This document shows, in pieces, positions 9,709 to 18,322 of a DNA stretch of 64,000 nucleotides. A model generated the notes under the pieces. That model had not been told where the DNA came from and did no database searches. It was given only the letters and a program-made list of their open reading frames with translations. Every line of letters starts with the position of its first letter. The stretch's first letter is position 1. Both the position numbers and the translations under genes were made by a program. Source of the DNA: DATLGB01 sp037724045 (GTDB taxonomy: Bacteria; Actinomycetota; Thermoleophilia; Solirubrobacterales; Solirubrobacteraceae); assembly GCA_037724045.1 (NCBI GenBank), contig JBBJOW010000008.1, positions 25,945 to 89,944 of the forward strand, in the 5' to 3' direction.

Positions 9709-11073
9709 GTGGGCGTGCGACGGACCACCGCGCTCTGGCTGCTCGGCGCGGTACTGGTCGCCGTCGGGGCGCGGCTGGCGCACGGCGGCGGGGCCCTGGG
9801 CTATGACGCCCTCTGGGGGCTGCGCTGGGGCGACGAGCTCCTGCACGGCGGCCGGCCGTCCCTCGATGCCGACTTCGCCCCCACGCCCCACCCCCTCGCC
9901 AACCTCGTCTCGGCCGTCCTCCTGCTCGCCGGCGTCGATGCGGCGACCACGGGCTTGCTCGCGCTGTCGTGGCTGTCGCTGGGCGCGCTCGCCATGTTCG
10001 TCGCCCGCCTCGGCACCGTCCTGTTCTCGCTGCCGGTCGGACTGCTGGCTGGGCTGCTCGTCGTCACCCGCCCGCTGCTTGTCGTGGAGTCGGCGCAGGC
10101 GCTCGTCGACCTTCCCTTCCTGGCGCTCGTGGTCGCTGCCACCGACCGCGAGGCGCGTCGACCGCGCGAAGGATGGACGGTGCCGGTGCTGCTCGTCCTC
10201 GCCGGCCTGCTGCGGCCGGAGGGCTGGGCGCTGGCAGCCGCCTACCTGATCCACCGGCGCGCTGACGCACGGCAACTCGCGCCGCTGCTCGCCGTGGCTC
10301 CCGTGCTGTGGGCGCTGATGGACCTGTGGGCGACAGGCGACGCACTCCACTCACTCAACGGCACCCGCGCGCTGGGCGAGGTGCTGGATCGTCCGACCTC
10401 GACGGGCACGGCGATCACGTCCGCTCCCGCCGCTCTGCGCGACACGATGCTCGAACCGCTGCTGTTCGTCGCTCTGGGAGGCGCCGCGGTCGGTCTGCTC
10501 GCGCGGACGCGTTCGTCAGCCCTCCCGGGGGCGATCATCGCGCTCGGGCTCGCCGGCTTCGTCGTCCTCGGGATCGCTGGGCTGCCGCTGCTTGGCCGCT
10601 ACCTCCTGCTGCCCGTGTGCATGCTGGCGATCTTCGCCGGTCTGGCGGTCTTCGGCTGGGTCGACGCGCCCGACCGTCGCCTCCTCTGGCGGCTCGGAGC
10701 GGGCGCTGCCGCAGCGGCGATGATCGCAGGCATGCCCTCAGACCGCGACGCGCTCGACGAGGCGCGCGCGTTCGGAGCCCAGCGTCTCGCCATCCAGGAT
10801 GAGCTGCGCGAGGCCGTGCGCGACACGAGCTCCAGCGGCTGCAAGACCGTGACGGCGCCGGACCGCCGCAGCCTCGCCGTCGTCACGGCGCAGCGCGAAG
10901 CGTCGGGCGGCCGCGGGCGGCTCGCATTCGCGTACGCGGGCCCGGAGGTGGCCGGGAGCTACGCGCTCCTGGCGTTCGGCCGGCAGACCCTGCCGGCCGG
11001 TGCCCGCCGCGTCTTCACGGGTCGCTACTGGGTCGCGAGCGCGATCGGCTGCTACGGGGCGATGCGCAGGTAG
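9709..11073 (+). CDS. Polytopic membrane protein, glycosyltransferase-like
   Basis: A 454-residue protein with about ten hydrophobic segments and an N-terminal loop containing GYDALWGLRWGDELLHGGRPSLDAD after the first helix, the layout of GT-C/ArnT-like glycosyltransferases. A soluble C-terminal tail (about residues 345-454) follows. Exact reaction unknown. The start is the GTG at 9709. It is the only plus-strand gene inside the minus-strand division cluster, and its last 22 bases overlap the 3' end of ftsI on the other strand. Confidence 0.65.
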   Translation: MGVRRTTALWLLGAVLVAVGARLAHGGGALGYDALWGLRWGDELLHGGRPSLDADFAPTPHPLANLVSAVLLLAGVDAATTGLLALSWLSLGALAMFVARLGTVLFSLPVGLLAGLLVVTRPLLVVESAQALVDLPFLALVVAATDREARRPREGWTVPVLLVLAGLLRPEGWALAAAYLIHRRADARQLAPLLAVAPVLWALMDLWATGDALHSLNGTRALGEVLDRPTSTGTAITSAPAALRDTMLEPLLFVALGGAAVGLLARTRSSALPGAIIALGLAGFVVLGIAGLPLLGRYLLLPVCMLAIFAGLAVFGWVDAPDRRLLWRLGAGAAAAAMIAGMPSDRDALDEARAFGAQRLAIQDELREAVRDTSSSGCKTVTAPDRRSLAVVTAQREASGGRGRLAFAYAGPEVAGSYALLAFGRQTLPAGARRVFTGRYWVASAIGCYGAMRR

Positions 11074-12713
11074 TTCAACGAGTAGCTCATGATCTCGCGC
11101 CATGCCGGCGCGGCCACCGAGCCACCGTAGATGTTGCCCTGCGGTTCGTCCACCATCACGAGCGTCAGCAGACGCGGATCCTTCGCCGGAGCGAAGCCCA
11201 CGAAGGACGCCACGAACTTGGTCTCGGAGTATCCGCCGTAGATGGGATCGGGCTTCTCGGCGGTGCCCGTCTTGCCCGCGAGCACGTAGTTCTCGATCGC
11301 GGCGCCGGTCGCGGTGCCGCCCGGGCCGAGGACGCCCACGAGCATGTCGCGCACCTGGCCGGCCGTCTGCTCGGAGAGGATCCGCTCACCCCTTGGCACC
11401 GCGGTCTCCTCACCCCCGACCGCCTTGACGATCCGCGGCGGGCGCAGGATGCCGCCGTTGGCGATCGCGGCGTAGGCGGCCGCCATCTGCATGGGCGTGA
11501 CCGCCTCGCCCTGGCCGATCGGCAGGTTGCCCATCGACGAGCCGGAGTAGCTGTCGCGGTCGAGCACGATGCCGGTCTGCTCACCCGGCAGGTCGACACC
11601 GGTCGTCTCGCCGAAGCCGAAGCGCCGCACCCAGTGGTCGAAGCGCGACTCGCCAAGCGCCAGCCCGATCATCACGGTGCCGACGTTGGAGGACACCTTC
11701 AGGATCTCGGACGCCGTCAGCGAGCCGTAGCCCTCGTCGTGGGCCTCGCCGATCGTCCGGTCGGCGACGACGATCTCCGCGGGGACCTCGAACGGCGTGT
11801 CGGGCTCGACCTTGCCGTCCTGCAACGCGCCCGCCATCGTGAACGCCTTGAAGGTCGAGCCCGGCTCGTAGGAGGTCTGCACCGCGCGGTTCTGGCGGGC
11901 CCAGTTGGGCGCGTCCTCGACGTTGTTGGCGTCCACACGCGGCCAGTTGGCCACCGCGAGCAGCTCACCGTCGTGCGGGTTCATCACGATCGCCGTCGCA
12001 CCCTTGGCCGGCCGGTAGGTGGCGCCGACCTGGGCCAGGATCTCCTCCGTCTGCTCCTGGATGCGGTCGTCGATGGTGAGCGTCAGCGTCTTGCCCTGTT
12101 CGGGCTCGCGCTCCTCGTCGAGGCGGATCGGATCGCCGAGGGCGTCCTTGACCAGCAGCCGCCGGCCGTCGCTGCCACGCAGCTCCTCGTCGTGCTGGTG
12201 TTCGAGACCGGCGAGGCCGACGTTGTCGGTGCCGGTGAAGCCCAGCAGCTGCGAGGCGACGAATCCGCGTGGATATGAGCGCACGGACTCCTCGATGAAC
12301 TCGAGGCCCGCGATGCCCATGTCCTGGATGCGGTCGGCGCGCTCCAGCGCGAGCTTGCGGGTCAGATAGACGAAGCCGGTGTCCGTGCGAGATAGGTCCG
12401 CGAGGACGTCGGCCTCGTCGCGCCCGAGCAGTGGCGCGATCGCGCGAGCCGTGGCGAGCGGATCCTCGATCAGGTACGGCGTAGCGGCGATGCTCATCGC
12501 CGGCTGCGAGACGGCCAGCTGCTCGCCGTTGCGATCGGTGATGGTGCCGCGGCGGGCGGGGACGACGACGGTGGTCCGCTGCTGGACGGACGCGGCGTCC
12601 TGAAGGCCGTTGGCCTTGACGACTCCGAGCCAGAGCGCCTTGGTGGCGGCGAACGCGAGGCCGACGAGAAAGAGGGCGAAGACGAGGCCGACGCGGCGCT
12701 CGATCAGGCGCAT
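11052..12713 (-). CDS. ftsI: Penicillin-binding protein, division transpeptidase
   Basis: A 553-residue class B penicillin-binding protein that cross-links septal peptidoglycan outside the membrane. It has one N-terminal membrane helix (VGLVFALFLVGLAFAATKAL), a PBP dimerisation domain (GTITDRNGEQLA) and a transpeptidase domain with catalytic STFK (Ser286, Lys289), SSN (341-343) and KTGT (from 481). No PASTA repeats follow. The ATG at 12713 is 2 bases after the ftsL-like stop. The ftsW, murG and other downstream dcw genes do not follow; the next gene is on the other strand and overlaps its end. Confidence 0.95.
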   Translation of the reverse strand: MRLIERRVGLVFALFLVGLAFAATKALWLGVVKANGLQDAASVQQRTTVVVPARRGTITDRNGEQLAVSQPAMSIAATPYLIEDPLATARAIAPLLGRDEADVLADLSRTDTGFVYLTRKLALERADRIQDMGIAGLEFIEESVRSYPRGFVASQLLGFTGTDNVGLAGLEHQHDEELRGSDGRRLLVKDALGDPIRLDEEREPEQGKTLTLTIDDRIQEQTEEILAQVGATYRPAKGATAIVMNPHDGELLAVANWPRVDANNVEDAPNWARQNRAVQTSYEPGSTFKAFTMAGALQDGKVEPDTPFEVPAEIVVADRTIGEAHDEGYGSLTASEILKVSSNVGTVMIGLALGESRFDHWVRRFGFGETTGVDLPGEQTGIVLDRDSYSGSSMGNLPIGQGEAVTPMQMAAAYAAIANGGILRPPRIVKAVGGEETAVPRGERILSEQTAGQVRDMLVGVLGPGGTATGAAIENYVLAGKTGTAEKPDPIYGGYSETKFVASFVGFAPAKDPRLLTLVMVDEPQGNIYGGSVAAPAWREIMSYSLNYLRIAP

Positions 12714-12715
12714 GC

Positions 12716-13483
12716 CTACGGGATCGGCGCTGAGGCGGCGCCGGCGCTGTAGTCCGTGGGCGGCACGGTGGTGGCGACGGGCGCCGTCGTCGGCGCGGCG
12801 GTGACCTCGGGGGCGACGGTGGCGACGGGCTCGGCGGTGGCCACAGGTGCGGCGGTCGCCACGGGGGCGACGGTGGCTACGGGGGCCACCGACGCGACAG
12901 GCGCGACGGCCTGCCCCTCGGCGGCGAGCGCGGCGTCGGAGGGCGGGGTCATGCTCTGAGCGGCGCGCTGCGCGTCGGACTCGCCGCGCACCTCGACGAA
13001 GCCGACCGCGCCCGCGTCCGGGGAGACGAGGCCGCCCGCGGCCGCCGCCGCGCGGATCTTGTCGCCGCCGGAGAGGCGCGCGATCTCCTCGCCCAGCAGG
13101 GCGTTGCGGTGCTCGAGCTCCGTCGACTGCGCGACGGCCGAGCCGATTCCCGAGTTCATCTGCAGCAGCGAGACCTGCATGAAGACGATGCCGCCGAGCG
13201 CGATGCCGAGCAGCCAGATCCAGGCGCGGCTGCGCAGCAGCGAGTCGAGCAGACGGTGATCGGGGAGCGCACGCAGCGACGCGCCCATCGCGTGCGCGCC
13301 GGAGGAGGCGCCGGCGAAGCCGGCCGCCGGTGGTGAGCCCGCAGGGTGAGACCGTGGTGTCGACGGGCGCGGGCGGCCGGGGACCGGCGTTGGGCGGGCC
13401 ACCGGGGGGTGGGCGGGTCCGGATGTACGGCGGGCGTGGCGCGGCACCGGTGTCTGCCGGGCGACCCCGCGGGCGCGGCTCAT
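12716..13483 (-). CDS. ftsL: FtsL-like septum protein with long Ala-Pro-Val-rich tail
   Basis: A 255-residue protein in the ftsL position between rsmH and ftsI. It has a basic, Pro-rich cytoplasmic N-terminus, one membrane helix (AWIWLLGIALGGIVFMQVSLL), a short coiled coil (TELEHRNALLGEEIARL) and then an unusual tail of degenerate APVAT/APVAS six-residue repeats (about residues 190-240). FtsL proteins are usually about 100-200 residues, so both ends look extended; the N-terminal extension contains copy b of an interspersed repeat. ATG 13483 overlaps the rsmH stop (ATGA). Symbol is by position and topology. Confidence 0.72.
   Translation of the reverse strand: MSRARGVARQTPVPRHARRTSGPAHPPVARPTPVPGRPRPSTPRSHPAGSPPAAGFAGASSGAHAMGASLRALPDHRLLDSLLRSRAWIWLLGIALGGIVFMQVSLLQMNSGIGSAVAQSTELEHRNALLGEEIARLSGGDKIRAAAAAGGLVSPDAGAVGFVEVRGESDAQRAAQSMTPPSDAALAAEGQAVAPVASVAPVATVAPVATAAPVATAEPVATVAPEVTAAPTTAPVATTVPPTDYSAGAASAPIP
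13309..13356 (-). repeat. Two-hairpin interspersed repeat, copy b
   Basis: On the minus strand: GGTCTCACCCTGCGGGCTCA, CCACCG, then GCGGCCGGCTTCGCCGGCGC. It aligns with copy a (8501-8547) with about seven changes that mostly preserve both hairpins. It lies inside the ftsL-like N-terminal codons. Confidence 0.6.
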
Positions 13484-14406
13484 GCGAGCCTCCTGGCGGC
13501 CCGTAGCCGCGCCGAGCGCGAACGGGGATTGGCCGCGACCTCACCGGGCGTGGCCACGACGCCGCCGCGGCCGATCAGCTCGGCCTCCGGCTCATGGCCG
13601 CACACGCAGATGGGCAGATCGGGCGGGCACAGGCAGCCCTGCGCACGGTCGGCGAGAAAGCGCTTCACGCGCCGGTCCTCGAGCGAGTGGAAGGAGATGG
13701 CCGCGAGCCGGCCGCCCGTCGCGAGCAGGTCCCAGGCGAGCGGGAGCGCGGCGTCGAGCTGCATCAGCTCCTCGTTGACCGCGATGCGCAGGCCCTGGAA
13801 GGTCCGCTTGGCGGGATGGCCGCCGGCGAAGCGCGCGGGTGCGGGCAGCGCGGCGGTGATGGCGTCGACGAGCTGGAAGGTGGTGTCGATCGGGCGGCGG
13901 CGCACGATCTCCCTGGCGATCCGGTTGGCGTAGCGCTCCTCGCCGTAGTCGCGGATGACCTTCGCGAGCTGCCGGGGCTCCCACGTGTTCACGGCGTCGT
14001 GGGCGCTGAGGCCCTCGGTCGGGTCCATGCGCATGTCCAGCGGCGCGTCGTAGGCGTAGGAGAAGCCGCGCTCGCGCTGGTCGACCTGCATCGAGGACAT
14101 CCCGAGGTCGAGGTAGACGGCGTCCGCGCGCACCTCCTCGGCGGCCAGCGTCGCCAGCCCGGTCGCAAAGTCCGCGCGCTCGAAGCGCGTGCGGCAGCCG
14201 ACCTCGCGGGCGAGCTCGGCGAAAGCGTGCTCAGCGCCGGGGTCGCGGTCGATGGCGATCAGCAGCCCGTTCTCGCCGAGGCGGTTCGCGACCAGGCGCG
14301 CGTGGCCGGCCGCCCCGAGCGTGCAGTCGACGACGGTCTGGCCGGGCTGGGGGTTCAGCGCCTCGATCAGCTCGCCCGCCAGTACCGGGACGTGCTCGCG
14401 CGTCAT
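13480..14406 (-). CDS. rsmH: 16S rRNA (cytosine(1402)-N(4))-methyltransferase
   Basis: A 308-residue SAM-dependent methyltransferase acting on the decoding-centre cytosine of 16S rRNA. Motifs: EHVPVLAGELIEAL, DCTLGAAGHARL, YLDLGMSSMQVDQRERGFSY, GEERYANRIAREIV, FQGLRIAVNEEL and ISFHSLEDRRVKRF, followed by the C-terminal Cys-rich CLCPPDLPICVCG. The ATG at 14406 lies one base after the mraZ stop; a TTG start at 14424 is possible but less likely. It overlaps the ftsL-like gene by ATGA. Confidence 0.96.
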   Translation of the reverse strand: MTREHVPVLAGELIEALNPQPGQTVVDCTLGAAGHARLVANRLGENGLLIAIDRDPGAEHAFAELAREVGCRTRFERADFATGLATLAAEEVRADAVYLDLGMSSMQVDQRERGFSYAYDAPLDMRMDPTEGLSAHDAVNTWEPRQLAKVIRDYGEERYANRIAREIVRRRPIDTTFQLVDAITAALPAPARFAGGHPAKRTFQGLRIAVNEELMQLDAALPLAWDLLATGGRLAAISFHSLEDRRVKRFLADRAQGCLCPPDLPICVCGHEPEAELIGRGGVVATPGEVAANPRSRSARLRAARRLA

Positions 14407-14407
14407 C

Positions 14408-14842
14408 TCAAGCAGGATGGGCAACGTTTGCGATGTGGTCAGCCGCCCTGGTGCCCAGGTCGGCGTTGTGTGCGTTCCAGGCCTCGGCGTCCCACAGCTC
14501 CAGGCAGTCGCCCGCGCCGATCACCGTCACGCCCTTGTCGATCGAGGCGTGCGCGGCGTACTTCGGCGCGACCGTGATCCGGCCGGCCGAGTCGAGCTCC
14601 ATCGTCTCCGCGTTCGCGTGGAAGAAGCGCTTGAGCTCGCGGGCCTCCGTGCTGAAGGGGTTCAGGCCCGTCAGCGCCTGCTCCACGAGCTTGGCGTGCG
14701 CGTCCGCGGGCCAGACCTGCAGGCAGGGCTCCATCCCGATCGCCAGCGTCACGCCGCCGGCGAGAAGCGCACGGGCTTTCGACGGAACCGTGAGGCGGTT
14801 CTTGGAGTCCAGCGTGTGATCGTGGATGCCGTGGAAGGGCAA
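14408..14842 (-). CDS. mraZ: Transcriptional regulator MraZ
   Basis: First gene of the division cluster, a DNA-binding protein with two SpoVT/AbrB-like half-domains that controls the dcw promoter. Seen: PFHGIHDHTLDSKNRLTVPSK at the N-terminus and the second repeat MELDSAGRITVAPKYAAHA. I chose the TTG at 14842 (144 aa), as it places the conserved F-G-x-x-x-H-T-L-D block directly after the start and gives the usual family length; no canonical ATG is in frame there. The second ribosome-independent clue is that sequence upstream has no similarity. Confidence 0.9.
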   Translation of the reverse strand: MPFHGIHDHTLDSKNRLTVPSKARALLAGGVTLAIGMEPCLQVWPADAHAKLVEQALTGLNPFSTEARELKRFFHANAETMELDSAGRITVAPKYAAHASIDKGVTVIGAGDCLELWDAEAWNAHNADLGTRAADHIANVAHPA

Positions 14843-14938
14843 GGCGCATGACGGGCGAAGAAGGCGACTCAGTCGATCCGGGGAGGCGGAGTGGGAGGAA
14901 CCCCGCCACCCCGGACCGGCTTGTCCCGAGGAGTTGTA

Positions 14939-14953
14939 CCCCACTCCGTCCCA
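14939..14953 (-). promoter_or_regulatory. Candidate MraZ-binding repeats upstream of mraZ
   Basis: On the minus strand TGGGA (14953-14949) and TGGGG (14943-14939) are separated by exactly five bases, the spacing of the TGGGN direct repeats bound by MraZ at dcw promoters in other bacteria. They lie about 100 bases upstream of the mraZ start in the 223 bp divergent spacer (14843-15065). A third TGGGA (14984-14980 region) is present but out of phase. Confidence 0.5.
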
Positions 14954-15065
14954 CAACGCAACACAACAGCTGTCTTTTCTCCCACCGCGTCACGCCGCGG
15001 AAAGTCCCGACGGATTGATCTACCTGCAAATGGCGGACATTCTGGGCCGTAGATAGTGTCCGCAC

Positions 15066-16601
15066 ATGCGCTTGCAGCGGTGGTTGGTCCTGGTCGTCCT
15101 GATCGTGTTCGCCGGCTGCGGCGGCGACGATTCGTCCACGGCGGGCGGTGCCGGCGGCGCGGATCCGGCAACGGCCATCCCCGCGGGCGTCCCGGTCTAC
15201 GTCGAGGCGGTGGTGCGGCCGGAGGGCGAGCAGGGCGACAACGCGCGCGAGCTGCTCGAGCGGTTCCTCGGCGACAAGTCGATCACCGACCTGATCGACG
15301 AGCAGCTCGAGGAGGACGACCAGACCTACACGGAGGACGTCGAGCCGTGGCTCGGGGAGCGCGCGGGCATCGGCCTGACCGATCTCGCGGCCGATGAGCC
15401 GTCCTTCATCGGCGCGGTGGCGGTGACCGACGCCGAGAAGGCGGAGGCGGCGATCGCGGAGAGCAAGGATGTCGAGAAGGGCGCCACCTACGAGGACGTG
15501 CCGATCTACATGGACTCGAGCGATGAGGACTCGAGCGATGACAGCTTCGTCGGCATCACCGAGGAGTTCGCCATCATCACCGAGACCGAGGCCCAGCTCA
15601 AAGAAGCCATCGACGGCCTCGGTGAGCAGTCGCTCGAGCAGGACGCGCGCTTCACGGAGGCCTTCGGCAAGCTGCCCGAGGAGCGTCTCGGCGCGCTCTA
15701 TCTCGACACGCAGGCCTTCGGCGACGCCATCGCCGCCGACGAGACGCTCGAGCCCGCCGCGAAGGGCGTGCTCGACCAGCTCTTCGGCGACGGCCCGCCG
15801 CTGACGGCCGCCCTCACGGCGCAGCCCGACGCCGCGACCATCGAGAGCCGCCTGCCCAACTCCGTGGCCACGGCGCTCGGGCCGTTCGCCACCGGCACGG
15901 CGCCCGAGATCCTCGCCGACGCTCCCGCCGGGACCTGGGGAGTCGTCGGATACACCGACGTCGGGGAGACGCTCAAGACAACCCTGGAAACCTTCGCGGG
16001 AGCCCTCGGCGGCGCTGCGTTGAGTGGACAGCTCGAGGCGCAGACCGGCTTGAACGCCGACCGCGACATCTTCAGCTGGATCGGCGACATTTCGGTGTTC
16101 GTGCGCGGCGAGACCGTCGACACGCTCGACGGGGCCATCGTCATCGAGGCGTCGGACCAGGACGCGGCCGCGGCCGCATTCCCGCGGATCATCGCCGCCG
16201 CCCGCACGTCGGGCGCGCCGGTGGCCCCCGCGCAGGTCGACGGCGCCGACCAGGCGTTCTCGGTGCCGCTTCCCGACGCTCCCGGGCCGATCGTGATGGC
16301 CACCAACGGCGAGCTCGTCGTCCTGTCCCTCGGCGAGCAGGCGGCGCAGGACGCGCTCGATCCGACGGAGACGATCGCCGACTCCGGGCTCTACGAGCGC
16401 GCGAAGGGCGCAGTCGACGGCATCGCGCCGGCCACGATCTTCGACTTCTCGACGATCCTCTCGATCGCGGAGGCGGAGGGCTCGACCGACGCCGATTACG
16501 AGGAGGCCAAGCCCTACCTCGAGCAGCTCGATCTGCTCGTCGCGGGCGCCGTTCAGGACGGCGACGAATACCGCTCGCTGTTCACCATCACCGTGAAGTA
16601 G
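15066..16601 (+). CDS. DUF3352 family lipoprotein
   Basis: A 511-residue exported protein. The signal peptide ends in a lipobox (VLVVLIVFAGCGGDD, Cys19). The rest is acidic and matches the DUF3352 style: PAGVPVYVEAVVRPEGEQ, DVEPWLGERAGIGL, FIGAVAVTDAEKAEAA, FVGITEEFAIITETEAQLKEAID. This family is common in Thermoleophilia, with unknown function. It is transcribed away from mraZ and ends 7 bases from the convergent tadC-like gene. Confidence 0.82.
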   Translation: MRLQRWLVLVVLIVFAGCGGDDSSTAGGAGGADPATAIPAGVPVYVEAVVRPEGEQGDNARELLERFLGDKSITDLIDEQLEEDDQTYTEDVEPWLGERAGIGLTDLAADEPSFIGAVAVTDAEKAEAAIAESKDVEKGATYEDVPIYMDSSDEDSSDDSFVGITEEFAIITETEAQLKEAIDGLGEQSLEQDARFTEAFGKLPEERLGALYLDTQAFGDAIAADETLEPAAKGVLDQLFGDGPPLTAALTAQPDAATIESRLPNSVATALGPFATGTAPEILADAPAGTWGVVGYTDVGETLKTTLETFAGALGGAALSGQLEAQTGLNADRDIFSWIGDISVFVRGETVDTLDGAIVIEASDQDAAAAAFPRIIAAARTSGAPVAPAQVDGADQAFSVPLPDAPGPIVMATNGELVVLSLGEQAAQDALDPTETIADSGLYERAKGAVDGIAPATIFDFSTILSIAEAEGSTDADYEEAKPYLEQLDLLVAGAVQDGDEYRSLFTITVK

Positions 16602-16608
16602 CAGAGGC

Positions 16609-17418
16609 TCAGAGGCTGCCGAGCAGCGCGGGCGCGAGCGCAGCGGCGATGAGCAGCATCACGCTCGGGACGAGCAGGAGGGCGACGACGAGCTGGATCT
16701 TCGGGGCCGCACGCGCAGCGGCCTCGGCGCGCGCCCGGGCCCGCGTCTCCCGCGCGTCGCGGGCGAGGGCGGCCAGCGCCTCCGCCGGGGGCGCTCCAAG
16801 GCGATCGGCGCGCTCGAGGACCGTCGTGACGGCGGCGATGCCGTCAGCTGGCGCGCGCCGCCGCAGGTTCGCGAGGGCCTCGCGGCGGGGAACGCCGAGA
16901 GCGGTCCGCGCGGCGGTGCGCTCGAGCTCGGCCGCGAGGACGCCGCCATGGCGCCGGCCGACCTCCGCGAGTGCACGCGTGGGCGGCAGTCCGGCTTCGA
17001 GCGACACCCGGAGCAGATCCAGGACGTCGGGCAGCTCGAGGGCCATCGCCTCCGCCCGCCTGCGGCGGCGCAGGTGCAGCCACGCGTCGAGGGCGATGAA
17101 TCCGGCGGCCGCGCCGGCGGGCGGCAGCGCGAGCCCGAGCCGTCCCGGCGCGCCCGGCGCGAGGATGAGGGCGACGAGTGCGCCGGCGAGCGCGGCGCCG
17201 GCCTTCAGCGCCATCGCGTCGGGGACGGTGAGCGGCGCACCGGCGGCGTCCAGACGCTCCGACAGGTCGCGGGGCGGCGGCGGCGCGCCCAGCCGGCGGC
17301 CGAGCGCCAGCAGCGCCGCACGGCCCCGGCTCCTTCCACGACGGCGGGGCGTCTGCGCGAGGTCGACGATCCCCACCGCGGCCACGACGCCGGCCACCGC
17401 CGCCAGCAGCACGGTCAT
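16609..17418 (-). CDS. tadC: Type II/IV secretion system F family protein, TadC-like
   Basis: A 269-residue inner-membrane platform protein of a Tad/Flp pilus-type system. It has hydrophobic segments at both ends and the T2SSF core LPDVLDLLRVSLEAGLPPTRALAEVG, followed by a cytoplasmic helical part (RADRLGAPPAEALAALARDAR) and two C-terminal helices. I prefer ATG 17418, since the upstream ATG at 17442 lies within a hairpin; AAAGG precedes 17418. It is the last gene of cpaB-tadA-tadB-tadC. Confidence 0.82.
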   Translation of the reverse strand: MTVLLAAVAGVVAAVGIVDLAQTPRRRGRSRGRAALLALGRRLGAPPPPRDLSERLDAAGAPLTVPDAMALKAGAALAGALVALILAPGAPGRLGLALPPAGAAAGFIALDAWLHLRRRRRAEAMALELPDVLDLLRVSLEAGLPPTRALAEVGRRHGGVLAAELERTAARTALGVPRREALANLRRRAPADGIAAVTTVLERADRLGAPPAEALAALARDARETRARARAEAAARAAPKIQLVVALLLVPSVMLLIAAALAPALLGSL

Positions 17419-17430
17419 CCCGCCGGCCTT

Positions 17431-17465
17431 TGCGAATTGCATCCCTGATTGGGGTGCAAATCGCA
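17431..17465 (-). promoter_or_regulatory. Intercistronic hairpin between tadB and tadC
   Basis: TGCGAATTGCATCCC (17431-17445) and GGGGTGCAAATCGCA (17451-17465) form a 15 bp stem with two mismatches and a TGATT loop. It fills the whole tadB-tadC gap, immediately after the tadB stop, and may set the tadB:tadC ratio or act as a processing site. No T-run follows. Confidence 0.55.
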
Positions 17466-17467
17466 GA

Positions 17468-18322
17468 TCATGGCGCGGCGAGCTTCCGGGAGATGGCGCG
17501 GACGCTGACGTAGGCCGTGAGCTGGAGGCCCAGGGCGAGCACGACGAGGATCAGGCTGAGCGGGTTGGTGAGGAGGCCCTCGGCGAAGCCGGGGCTCGCA
17601 AGCTCGGCCAGGACGATCGCCACGAGCGGCAGACCCGTGACGAGGCGAGCGGTGAAGCGCGCCTGGGCCGTGGCGGCCTGCGCGTCCTGGTCGGTCCGCG
17701 TCGCGGCCTCCTGGGCGACGGCGAGCTCGCGCAGCAGGCCCGGGAGGTCACCACCGGCGTCGCGCTGGATGAGGATCGCCGCCACGAGCGTGTCCCAGGC
17801 CCGGCTCCCCGCACGGGCGCGCAGCCCCTCGAGCGCGCCCTCGGTGGCGAAGCCGGCGATCAGCGCCGCCTCGGTCCGCCGCAGCTCGTGCCCGGCGGGA
17901 CCGTCGAGGCCGGCCGCCGCCTCGCCGATCGCGCCGCGCACCGACCGGCCGGCGGCGAGCCCCGCCGCGAGAGCACGCGCAACCTCGGGCGCCGCTCTCG
18001 CCAGACGCGCCTGGTACGCCCGCCGGCGTCCGGCCACCAGCGCGCGACACGCAGCGGGCCCGGCTGCGGCGGCGAGCGCTCCCACCGCCGCCCCCTTCAC
18101 CAGACATCCCGCGGCAAACAGCACCGCGCACACGAGCAACCCCAGCCGCCTCCGTTCGGAGACCGATGGCAGCCGCCCCTCCCGTCGCGCGCGGGACAAG
18201 GGCCGCAACGCCGCCCCGAGCCATCCCATCGCCCGGCCGGGCTCGAGCGAGACCAGCAGGTCCCACCCACCCGCGACGCCGGCGGCCGCAGCCGCGGCGG
18301 CCATCAGCGCCGCGCCGCTCAC
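17468..18322 (-). CDS. tadB: Type II/IV secretion system F family protein, TadB-like
   Basis: A 284-residue inner-membrane platform protein partnering TadC and the TadA ATPase. It carries the T2SSF pattern APEVARALAAGLAAGRSVRGAIGEAA and GDLPGLLRELAVAQEA and ends in two hydrophobic helices. The GTG at 18322 overlaps the tadA stop (GTGA), which decides the start. Downstream it is separated from tadC by a 15 bp-stem hairpin. Confidence 0.82.
   Translation of the reverse strand: MSGAALMAAAAAAAGVAGGWDLLVSLEPGRAMGWLGAALRPLSRARREGRLPSVSERRRLGLLVCAVLFAAGCLVKGAAVGALAAAAGPAACRALVAGRRRAYQARLARAAPEVARALAAGLAAGRSVRGAIGEAAAGLDGPAGHELRRTEAALIAGFATEGALEGLRARAGSRAWDTLVAAILIQRDAGGDLPGLLRELAVAQEAATRTDQDAQAATAQARFTARLVTGLPLVAIVLAELASPGFAEGLLTNPLSLILVVLALGLQLTAYVSVRAISRKLAAP

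Noticed and set aside
12757..12910. CRISPR-like or tandem DNA array
   Set aside because: The short repeats are in frame and encode APVAT hexapeptides in the ftsL-like gene; no spacer-repeat structure.
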